A DNA stretch of 64,000 bases from positions 45,077,204 to 45,141,203 of the forward strand of contig NW_022098036.1 in assembly GCF_002288925.2 (NCBI RefSeq), read 5' to 3'. The DNA comes from Delphinapterus leucas (lineage: Eukaryota; Chordata; Mammalia; Artiodactyla; Monodontidae). Below the pieces are notes generated by a model. That model did no database searches. It saw nothing but the letters and a program-made list of their open reading frames with translations, and was not told the DNA's origin. Below are positions 36,543-48,500 of this stretch, one piece after another; position 1 is the stretch's first letter; each line of letters begins with the position of its first letter. Position numbers and translations under genes: made by a program.

Positions 36543-39500
36543 TCTCCCCCTCCCCTCCCCTCCCTTCCTCCCTCCCTCCCTCCCTCCCTCCCTTCCTTCC
36601 TTCCTTCCTTTCTTATTTCATAAGTAAGTGACTATATTCTCTAAGTAAGAGTCAAGTAATATATAAAGAGAGTTGACCAGGAAAGCTTCCTCTTATCTTT
36701 ACCCCTCTCCCCTGCCCAGGAGCCCTTGTAACAGTGGATAGGTATGCTAATAATTGTAAGTAAAATGCATCTCTCAGCACACACATCTGGGTATTTAGAC
36801 ATACATTTTGACAAGTTATTTCTGCAGCTTGCACTTTTATCCTTTAGCCACATCTTGTGGCTACTACCTGAGTTTCTACTTATAAACAAAGTGGTCCCAG
36901 TGACACAGAAGGAGTGCCAGGTGTTCTGGGGTCCCCCATTTGTATATCCTGCTCCCTAACTATGGGTTTTCCTTCTGTTTGTCCCCCCTCTCTTGGGGAC
37001 TGGGCCACCTTTCACCCGGGCAGCTCCCGACCTCCTTCCTCTCTTTTGGGGCTGGGGTCACATCCAGCATCTGAATTAGAATCTTTTCTTCTCATTCAAG
37101 TCCCCCTCTTCCAGAATGCCTTGTACAAAAGAAGCTCCTTCTCCTTTCTTGCCCTGAGGAGAAAGAAGTACCCTGCATGCATGTCACAAGCAAAAAAAAA
37201 AAAAAAAAAAAGCTTCTTATCTTGTTTTCTATCTCTCTACTATGATTCTGAAGAGGCTAGTTTTCCAGGGCTTCAGATTTCTCCTCCTTCCTTGAGTGAT
37301 TTGGAAGGTTAAGGATTTCACTGTAGGTATTGCTTTTAACCCTGAGTTGCTTTGCAGTTCCTCTTCAGGAAGTTTCCAGATGCATGATGCATGATGATTT
37401 GGTAGGTACCTGTGTGTGTTGTTTTGCAGATCTCTTACAAATTAATCCCTTGACATCATAGTGTTCAGCAGTCCTTCCTAACTTCTAAATCCCTTACTCT
37501 CAGTTCATTTTCCTTTGAGGTTTCATATTCTCGAGGCCCAAACGTCTCATTCCCATGCACTAAGCATATTACCACAGGTACCTGGACAGTGTTGTCTTCT
37601 TGCGCTCCCCTGGTCCCCAAAGAGTGCTGTGCATGTCTCATCAGCCTTGTATGTATTGTTGAGAAGGAAGAAATTTTTCTCTACCCTTCTAGGTTCTTCT
37701 GGCTGGTCTAAGAATTAAATTGACATGAGACAGATTAACAAGAAAAAATCAAACAAAAGTTTAATAACAACTATACCTAGAAGAGACCCAGAAAAACTGA
37801 GTAACTCGCCAAAATAGTCAAAACCCTCACCTTAAATACCACCTTCAGCTAAAGACAAAAGGGAATGTTGGGACTTGGAAGGGAGGAAGGTAATTGACAT
37901 GAAAATGAAAAGCAAATGTTTGGTAAAAACTGTTTGCTGAGCCATGTGGAGACAATGGGACAGAGAGTGGACTCTAATCTTTAATCTCCCCACCACCCAG
38001 CCCACATTTTGCCGATATCTCTGGTGATAGCACTACTCCAGGAACAGGTCCTCTATCTAAATTCTTTTTAGGCAGCTGGGGGGAGGGGCAAAATTTCTTC
38101 CTGAGTCTTTTGGGCCTTGATTGTTTTCAACTTGAACTAATCTGCATGCCAGAGACATTTTGGGGAGGCACATCTTGGTCCCCTCCAGTCTCGCCTTCAA
38201 AACTTCTTCTAGAATTGTCACAGTCAAAAAGTTGAGTTGATAGATTGCTTTATATCTCGTCGAACGAGTCTCTTCGTCCAACTTCAGTTACTCATTTCAG
38301 GAGGTGGTGATGCAGGTGGGCACTCAAAGTTAGGCCCACAGGGTATAAGCAATCAGGTATTTAATAAGAGGCATTTCTGTGGAGACAAAGAAAAATAGAG
38401 GTTAATGGTTGAAGCAAATTATAAACCCAGTGTCTGAGTCCTGAGAGTTGCCAGCTGAGATTTCTAGATGTTAGGCTCAAAGCATCTTTTATAGTTTGAA
38501 ATCTCTTGTGATGTCATCTGGTGTTCAGGTAAACTTCCTGAGTGGCTTACAAAGCAATAGGCACAAAGATTGTCTAAACGTGGGTTATTGTGCTGATCTT
38601 GCTTAAGTTTATATCAGGTTGTTCAGTTACAGTTTGTAGGGCTTCAAGAAAAGGACAGCTTTAGTTCTCAATAATTTCAAGTCAAAAGTGAGAGAAAAAT
38701 TGAAAATGTAAGCTTGGAGAGCTGTAGCCAGATATTTGAGGAAACTAGAAGAATGCAGGATCCAGTCCAGTTTACAGGTAGAAAAACAAAACCTCAAAGA
38801 TGATTAACAGAATTAGAATCTAATATCCATAAGCGTGTATTACAGTTTCTATTGAAACATAATTTTTTCTCTCTCTCTAAAATCACCTTCATCTTTACCA
38901 AAGATGGCCAAATTAAGACTCATTTGTTTGTAAAATAAATTTAATTTTATTAAACTTGGCCTGATTATTTACATAAGTCCAGGCCTTTTAAAATATGCTT
39001 TGCTGGAACTGTTCATAAGGAATTGCCAGATTGAACTTTTTTTTTTTTTTTTTTGTGGTACGCGGGCCTCTCACTGTTGTGGCCTCTCCCGTTGCGGAGC
39101 ACAGGCTCCGGACGCGCAGGCTCAGCGGCCACGGCTCACGGGCCCAGCCGCTCTGCGGCATGTGGGATCCTCCCGGACGGGGGCACGAACCCGTGTCCCC
39201 TGCATCGGCAGGCAGACTCTCAACCACTGCGCCACCAGGGAAGCCCCAGATTGAACTTTTAATTGCCCCTCGAGGCCAGGAAGCCACACTGAAGACATGA
39301 CGTTAGATTCACCTGTAATACCTATGAATTCGGGTGAATTTTTCTCTCCTTGAGGTTCCCAAAATTATCTTGAGGTTCTTGTGCCTGCAAGGAAGGAACT
39401 TTCCTTACTCACCTGGTAAAGCTGCTGGGATCCCTGAAGGCAAGGTACCAGGTTGTTTTTCCAAGGGGCTTTATGGCTCCATGAAGTCAACCTTAGTTCT

Positions 39501-42500
39501 TTAAAGCTGTCTGGTCATATCTAATTCTATGTATGTCTCTCTCAAATATGACAATCCAGTCAAAGCCCTGGTAATATAACCAATATTTCTTTTTTTAAAA
39601 AAATATTTATTTATTTTGGCTGTGCTGGGTCTTAGTTGCAGCACGTGGGATCTTTGTTGTGGCATGCGGACTTCTTAGTTACAGCATGTGACTCCTTAGT
39701 TGCAGCATGTGGACTCTTAGTTGTGGCATGCATGTGGGGTCTAGTACCCCAACCAGGAATTGAATGCAGGCCCCCTGTGTTGGAAGCTCGGAGTCTTACA
39801 CAGTGGACCACCAGGGAAGTCCCATAACCAATATTTCTAATTGTATCATGTTATAAGGAGAACAGATTCTTACTGAACTTATACAAATAATTATATTGCC
39901 ATGAAAATAAGAATACTCACTGAGTTTCCAAATTTTAGAGACATCAGGTAGGGAGAAAAAAGATAATTGTTTCATCTTTGTTAAGCAGTTGTAAACTGTC
40001 ATACCAGTATTTTTTTGATTGGCGAACTTATGAATGCATATCATAATTTCTAAACCATACATTTCCTCATAACATAATGCTTTTTTTTAATGTGGTACAA
40101 GACATGTTTTTAATACATATAAACTTCTTTAGTTTTTCTATAATAAGACAGAAGTAGGTAAACTTAGACTTCTTTAGCAGTTAATGTTTCAGTATTTTAT
40201 CTTATTTGGAAGTGATCTAGACATTCAGTGAATCCCCATCATTTAACTTAGCAAAACTCCAAAGTTTTAAATTACTAAAAGATTTTGAGAAACCATTTTT
40301 AAGTGGACATACCATAAAACATAATAATTATTAAAGAGTTCACCTAAAAACTGTTATCCCATTTACATTTATTTAATTTACTTGTTTCCAACAATTAATG
40401 TTTAGATTACCCATGAAAACTTCCTGAGGCATTAGACAAAGTCAACCATCATGCCAAGCTATTTTTCTTTTCTTTTTTTTAAATATTTATTTATTTATTT
40501 ATTTTTGGCTGCGTTGGGTGTTCGTTGATGCGCGCGGGCTTTCTCTAGTTGTGGCAAGCGGGGGCTACTCTTTGTTGCGGTGTGCGGGCTTCTCATTGTG
40601 GTGGTTTCCCTTGTGGAGCTCAGCTCCTAGGCATGCGGGCTTCAGTAGTTGCAGCACGTGGGCTCAGTAGTTGTGGCATGCAGGCCCTAGAGTGCATGGG
40701 CTTCAGTAGTTGTGGCATGTGGACTCAGTAGTTGTGGCACACGGGCTCTAGGGCGCACAGGCTTCAGTAGTTGTGGCTCGTGGGCTCTAGAGCACAGGCT
40801 TAGTAGTTGTGGCGCACGGGCTTAGTTGCTTCACGGCACGTGGGATCTTCCCAGATGAGGGATCAAACCCGTGTCCCCTGCATTGGCAGGCGGATTCTTA
40901 ACCACCGCGCCACCAGAGAAGTCCCTCTGCTTAATTTTCTTTAAGCCAACTAAATGGAGCTCTTTTACAAGTTAATTTTGGCAATACCGCTTGGAGGTAG
41001 AAAATACCACACATCTATAACCCGTGTATATAGACATATACAAACACGCAAACAGACACAGCAACCCCATAGTCCCATTTCAGAATTTCAGCCATGAATT
41101 GGGTACAGTTATACAAAATCCACTCAATTGGGTTTCTGGCAGATGGACCAAATCAGGGTCACCTGTTTAAATGGATTTCCAAGGAAAAAAGAAACTGCAA
41201 ATCCATCAGTTAATTACCATACTGAGCTCCTACACTGAGTGGAGGTGAGGCATTATTTATACAGTCTTGAAAGAGATTAAAGGCCAGTGAAAAGATGGGT
41301 GTACAAACAAATAATTACAATATAATGTGATGACAGAAGAATGTACCACACAGAGAAAGGTGCTTCAGAGTTGGGACAGGAGTGCTAGGGAAGGTTCCCA
41401 GATTGAGCTGAGTCTGGAAAGGTAAGTAGGCAGTCTCCAGGTGGGCATACAGTAGAACAGCCAGGTAGAGGGAAGAGCATAGGCAAGACTTGGAGTCAAG
41501 AAAGAAATGACTCGTTGGGGAAAAGCAAGTACTTTTGTGTGGGTGAGGCCTAGGAGAGAGACGGGAGGTAAGGCAGAAGAGGCGAGTACGAGCCAGATCG
41601 TAAAGGATTCTACGTATCATGCAGAGAAGAGCAGACTTCATCCAAGGAGCCACCAAAGGAGTTTTTGCGGAGGAGTAACATGATTAGGTTCACATTTGAG
41701 TGAAGAAGACCGTGACACTTGAAGCAGGGAGACAAGTCAGCAGGCTAAGCATTTTTCCAGGCCAAAGAGGTGGTGGCCCAAAATAAAAACGAAGTTACAA
41801 GGTGACAAAAACAAGAAAGGATTAGAAGTAGAATCAGCCGGCCGTGTCGCCTGATTGACTACTAAGAGAGAGAAATCTAGTTGATCTACAAATCAAAATT
41901 AAATAAGTTTCAAATGAAATATGTTTCTACTTAACTGTCTCCAGCATTTGTAGTGAGCAGTTAACAATGTTTTCTCTCTATTTCTGCCTTCCACGTCCTC
42001 TCCAAATCCCTGAGATGCTGAGCAGGTCTTTGGTTGGAAGGCTTCCTCAGGGTGGTTACCCCAGGATGCTGCTCAAAAGCCTGCTCTGGAACAGAAGGGG
42101 ATTGGGACCCTGGGGAAGCCTTATATAAATGAGAATCACAGCACTTTGTTCATTCAGCAAACATTTATCAAGGGCCATGATGTGCTCGTTACTGTTCTTG
42201 GCCCTGAGAATTGGGGCATGAGATAGCTGGAATTTTTTCGGCCTGGGCTTGAAAAGTAATGAGTAGGAACTAAAGGGGGCTCCCCCAGGTAGCACAGCAT
42301 GCTGTGTCCTGTCTCCCCTGCTTTCCCTGTGTCTTCTGTTTTTCTCTTCTCCCCCGCCCCAGCTCAGGAGCCATGTTTAGCTAATGCTGAAGAATTACTC
42401 AGCTCTTGGAAATCGCTGAGCTGGGTGTTCAGGCTTCTTGGCTGAACTAAGTACTGGATGGTGATTCAGCAGAAACTTCAGGTCCAACAACTGGCAGGGA

Positions 42501-45500
42501 GGGATCAGGATAAGAAGGAAGGGTAAGAGGGAGCCAGGAAGGGAAGGGAAGGGGGTGGGGCAGCATGGGCAGGCGCTTAGCTGGACGTGTCCAGGTCGAG
42601 CTGTATGAATCAGGATGTCCAGAGCTGCAGAGCATCTGTGCACCCCTCCTCCGCTGCTTGTTTGTCCTTGGAGGAGAGAGGCCCTTCCAAAGGTTCAGCA
42701 CATCTCTCCTTAGAGGGGCTTCTTAGATTTCTAAAATATTGCCAGTGCTTCAAGATGAAAAGGGCTGGAGAAGGGAAAACTTGCTGTAGTGTGGTAGGTA
42801 AGATCTGTTTCAAAGCCCCACTGTGTACCATACAGGAGCTGGAATCAGGGCTTAGTTTATAGGGAAGAGCTGCTTTGACTTTGCTGTTGCTTTGTTTTGA
42901 TTTTCTTGTCTTTCACCAGTCAAGTTATTTACTCATGCAATAATACCAGCCTTTGTTGTGGGTAGGCAGAGACTTGAGACTTTATAACTCGGCTCCTGGT
43001 CCCATGTGAAAAATGTCTCCCAGGCTTTCAGAGGTCTATGAGGTGGAAAGATAGCTCAGGCTGGCCTGTGTGGGCAGAACTGGAACCTTATCCAAGTCTC
43101 AGGATTGTGTGCCTTAGAACTCAGATGGGGCTCCGGTGTTTTCTTTGCCTATCAGTGCCTTCTGGCAGCCGGCAATGGTTACCTCCTAGATCTGGAACCG
43201 GCTGAGGTTAGGCAGGCTAAGGGAAGCAGCTTTTCCACAATTAGAAACACGTGCCCAGTTCCTTCTAAGGAGCCGACTCCAGCCTATCACAGAGCCAAGT
43301 GCTGCCACACCCACCGAGGCAGGCGGCGAGCTCACCCGCTGCTGGGTGCAGGCACCACCCTGAGGACTGGTCGGAGGGGCATCACCTCGCTCCTTTTGCT
43401 CCAGGTCCAGAGGGAGGGAGTCAGGGGGGGCTGGCCAGAGCATGGCAGAGGGCGGAGAAGTGCATCCCCCAGCAAAAGGGGAGACTAATAAACCAGCGCT
43501 TCTGGCTGGCCCGTGACCCATGTGAAATTTATGGCTGCTGCAGAGGGCTGGGGAAAACTCCATCCCGGAAAGGTGCTTATTTTGAAGCTCTGGAGAGGAA
43601 CAGGGTGTTCTGATTTCTACCAAGTGGCGTCACTAGCTTCCCTTTCAGCAGCTATCTGCTTTAATACGTTCCATCTTTCTTTTTTCTGTCCTGGCCTTCT
43701 CTCTCTATTATGCTCCTCTCAAGCTCGCTCTCTCTCACTCGTAATGGTGTGTATTATTCCTCCTTTTCCTTCCTCCCCCGTGTTGTCTCTCATGCTCACT
43801 CTTTTCCTCTCCTCTTCACCATCTGTCTTTATGGACTTTGGCAAGTCTGGGCATTTTAACTGCCTGTTTTCTCTTATCTGAAAAGACAAAGAAAGCCCTG
43901 GTTCTGGAAATGCTAAAGGAAAACAAGCCTTTCCAATCTGCCTCCAGTTTACTTCTAGGAATGAGCCAGCAATACCAAGAAATCCAAATGGAGTTCCTGG
44001 AGTTGGAGGGAAATCTGATGGTGACATTGATAAGGGACCAGAGGAGGGGACACAAGGCAGAAAAGCAAGTCTGTTTGTGGGAAATAATTTTCCAAAACCC
44101 TCGGGGCGATGAACACAACGCTCCTGGATCCTGAGGGGCAGCCATCCTAGTCTTCCCCTTTATCACACTGGCATCTTACTTCCTGCTGCCCAGAAAGCAA
44201 TCTGGCCAGCATCTTCAGGTGACAGACTCAGAGCCCCTAGTGGCACTGTCAGCAGTGACCATAGGTACCACTGACAGGAGCAAGGGAGAGAGAGGATGTG
44301 GGAATGAGAGAAGGGAAAGAAGGGTGATGTGCATATGATACAAGAAAGGCTGGTGTAGTGGCAGAACAAGCAACTGGGAATTGGTGGGGGGGGGCGGGCA
44401 GGGGGCCCAAGGGGGGCAGTCCTGTCTTTGGCACTGATAGCAGGGGTCTTACTTCACTCACATATAAGATGAGATTCTGGGTCTCTCTGACTGCCCATGA
44501 GGCTGGAAATGTGCCTCTGGGTAGTAGGGTGCAGACCTCTCCCTCCAGTACCAAGAGCTGTCTGCAAATGAGCCCCAACCAGGTCATTCTAATCAGCACT
44601 TATAACAATCAGTCCAGCCCCCTGGGCTTCCCTGATGGTGCAGTGGTTAAAAATCCGCCTGCCAATGCAGGGGACATGGGTTTGAGCCCTGGTGCGGGAA
44701 GATCCCACATGCTGCAGAGCAACTAAGCCCGTGCACCACAACTACTGAGCCTGCGCTCTAGAGCCCGTGAGCCACAACGTCTGAGCCTGCATGCCACAAC
44801 TACTGAAGCCCGTGCTCCTAGAGCCCATGCTCCACAACGAGAAGCCACCACAATGAGAAGCCCGCGCACTGCAACAAAGAGTAGCCCCTGCTCGCTGCAA
44901 CTAGAGAAAGCCCGTGCCCAGCAACAAAGACCCAACACAACCAAAAATAAATAAATAAAAATCCAGCCCCCTATCCAAATGGCCCCTTCCTGACTTTCAC
45001 CCATCAGACCAGACCAGTGTGGTTCATGGAGCAGAAGCTGGCTTGGCAAAAAGAATGAGTTTGGTTTGGGGACCCATGTGGGAAAGTGTTCATTGGCCCT
45101 CTGATGAAGACACAAAATGACCCTTTGCCAGCCCAATTCAGCCAAAGTCTTGTGTCCAGAAGCAAGGGAGGACCTGAAGACGGTCATCCAGTGGTCACTG
45201 AGGGATAGCCTGTGCTTTGTGAGCTCTCTCGGGGGAAGGAGAAAAAGCCATGATATGTACCCTGCCCCCAACTCTGTCTAGCATCACCGGTACTTGCCCT
45301 CCCCGCTTCATGGGGCTGTCCCACGATGTAAAAACCCTGATATTTACTCCCTAGGGAAGAACAATGGCTCCTGTGCACACTTGGTATTTTCTGACTAGAT
45401 TTGTTCATCTATCCATCCTCTATTCAGTAAGCGTTAGCACCTACTGTGTGCCAGGCAGATACAGGACCTCAGGATCACCCTGGCCAGCAGGGTGTTGTTA

Positions 45501-48500
45501 ATGGCTGTGTGCACTATTGGCTGCAGAAGAATAGGGAAGTTTCATTCTTCTCTGGGCCCGAGGGGTAGAGCAGGCACAGCAACAACAGCATTCCTTGCTT
45601 TCTGTAGGGCATTCCGTCCTGCAGAATGGGTGGTGCAACTTTCTTGTGGAGACCAAGGCACAGGGACAAGCTTGAACATCTGGGCTCCTGGTTCAGTGGC
45701 TCAGGCTTATGCTTACCAGCCCCATAGTCCCCTAATCTGCCTTTGTGCCCACACTTTCAGACAGCTTGGGTTGAAGGACCCCAGAGCAGGTAATTTGTGG
45801 ATGAGTACCCTCCTGAGAAAAAGGCTGAAACAGATGAGAAATTGAAGCAAAGGGTCAGGGATAGAGGAGGAAGCAAGAAGGGAGAAGCAATGCAACAGTG
45901 CAGGATAGGTCCTGATGTGTGATACGGCATCTCTGAGACCCTCCAAACCGCCCCCTTTACCATCCACTCTGCTTTGCTGCCAGTCGTCAGCATTATCCCG
46001 AGCAAGTCGTGGCCTCTTTTTGAGTTCTAGTTTCTTAGCATATGAACAATAAAAATAACCACTTAACATTTTATACAGCGGTACACAGGTTACAGAGCAT
46101 CCTCGTGGGATTAAAATGGACCACACTTCCATTTTACAGAGAGGGAGGGGAGGTTCAAAGAGTTTTACTGGCTTGTCCAGAGAGTAAGTGACCATGCCGG
46201 GAAGGGCATCATGGCCATTGGGTTCTTTAAGTTCTAAGTTGTCTGATTCTTAGTCCGCCCAGGCTGCCAGGTCCCTCCGACGGAGCCATCTCTGCTTCCT
46301 TCCCTCCGATTTGCTCAACCCCACCTGCACCGATACCACTTCACTCCGTATACAAGCTGCTCTGAGCTCTACTTGCTTGCTGTGCACTTGAAAAAGGCAC
46401 CAGAAACCCACGTGGTCCTCCACCCGCCAGGCATTGCTGGGTAGAGGTGAGGGAAAGAGTGATAAAGTCACAGCCCTGGTTCTGTGAAGGTTGTAGGGAC
46501 TTAAGACCAACCCCACAACCCCCTAATCCATCCTTAAAATTTTCTGAAGGAAGATTTATTTATTTATGCTAATGACTCACTGATGTTCTGTTTCAAAATG
46601 GACTAGAGAGACTGATTTTCAATTGCCTCTTTTACCGATAGTCTTTAATGTATTAATTTAAGGTAAAATTTCCCCCCAAATGTTGTTCCTATTCTTCCCT
46701 TCCAATATTCGTAATCCTTGGAGCTCATGTGCCTCACCTCTCCCACTCCGTGGGGTGAACTCCACCTGGGGAAGCCGCAGAGCGCTGGGCGTCATCCACG
46801 ACAAGATTGCACACAGTGGGGCCACTCTTTACCCTCTGCTGGGAGGAATGAACTCAGACTCTGGACTCCTGAGTTTGTTCGTCTCTTGGCTTTCCATCAT
46901 GATATCTTTTTATGACCTTTGATTGTAGCCTCTGGTCTGTAAAGTTAGGAGACCAACAAAACTCTGGGGGCAGAGAACAAAGGACTCATGTCTGTGAACA
47001 TTGCGGCACTCCACCTGCCTCGCAAGAGGTTTGTAACTCTTGGGCCTGTTGGTGTCTGTGCATCTGGGTTGCATACATGGGCCTGAAGTTGTATGGACTA
47101 TGGAGGAGACAGGAGGAGAAGCTGGGATTAGTTGAAGGAGGGGTATGGGGAGTCTTTTGCCCTGAATTTTTCTGAGAGGAAAGGCACAGCTACAGTTACC
47201 CTAGGGCGTGCCTGTTTACTACTGTATTGAGTTACCGAGGGGAGGAAGAGGAGGCAGTGACTCTCTAGCCATAGGATCTGGGTGTGTGGAAGAGCTGGGA
47301 TGCTGTCATGTGGTGCATGTGATGTGGAAATTCGCCAACCAGGTCAGCACATTGGTGACCTCACTTTCGCTGCCCGCTCTTAGAGCTCCTCCCTCCTTCC
47401 CTCCACTTGGTGTCCTGCAAGGCCTGTGACACACACTCCTTTGGGGTCCCTTTGTGTGCTCCCTGGTTGCCTTTTTTTTTTTTTTTAATAAATTTATTTT
47501 ATTTATTTACTTATTTTTGGCTGCATTAGGTCTTCGTTGCTGCGCGTGGGCTTTCTCTAGTTGCAGCGAGCGGGGGCTACACTTGGTTGTGGTGCGCAGA
47601 CTTCTCATTGCGGTGGCTTCTCTTGTTGCGGAGCACAGGCTCTAGGCGTGCGGGCTTCAATAGTTGTGGCACATGGACTCAGTAGTTGTGGCACACGGGC
47701 TTAGTTGTTTCGCGGCATGTGGGATCTTCCCAGACCAGGGCTCGCACCTGTGTACCCTGCATTGGCAGGCGGATTCTCAATCACTGTGCCACCAGGGAAG
47801 TCCCTGCCTGGTTGCTTTTAAAAAACTTTCCTCTTGAAGGGTATGCCCCCTGCTTTCTGGTCTTTCTGTGTGGTGTCTGGCCCTGTATTTGTTTCCTATT
47901 GCTGCTGTAACAAATTACCATAAACGTAATGGCTTAAAACTACACAAATTGGGACTTCCCCGGTGGCGCAGTGGTTAAGAATCTGCCTGCCAATGCAGGG
48001 GACACGGGTTCGATCCCTGGTCTGGGAAGATCCCACATGCCATGGAACAACTAAGCCTGTGAGCCACAACTACTGAGCCTGCGCTCTAGAGCCCATGAGC
48101 CACAACTACTGAGACTGCGTGCCACAACTCCTGAAGCCCGCGTGCCTAGAGCCCGTGCTCTGCAACAAGAGAAGCCACCACAATGAGAAGCCCGTGCACC
48201 GCCGCATCAAAGAGTAGCCCCAGCTCGCCACAACTAGAGAAAGCCCACGCTCAACAACGAAGACCCAATGCAGCCAAAAATAAATAAATAAATGGATACA
48301 TTTATTTTAAAAAAACAAAAACTACACAGATTTATAACCTTACAGTTCTGGAGGTCAGAAGTCCTAAACTCAAGGTGTCAACAAGGCTGTGTCCCTTCTG
48401 GAGGCTCTCCTTTGCTTGTATCCTTGCCTTTCCCAGCTTCTAGAGGCCCTCTATATTCTTAGGCTCATGGCTCCTGTTTCCATCTTCAAAGCCAGCAGCA

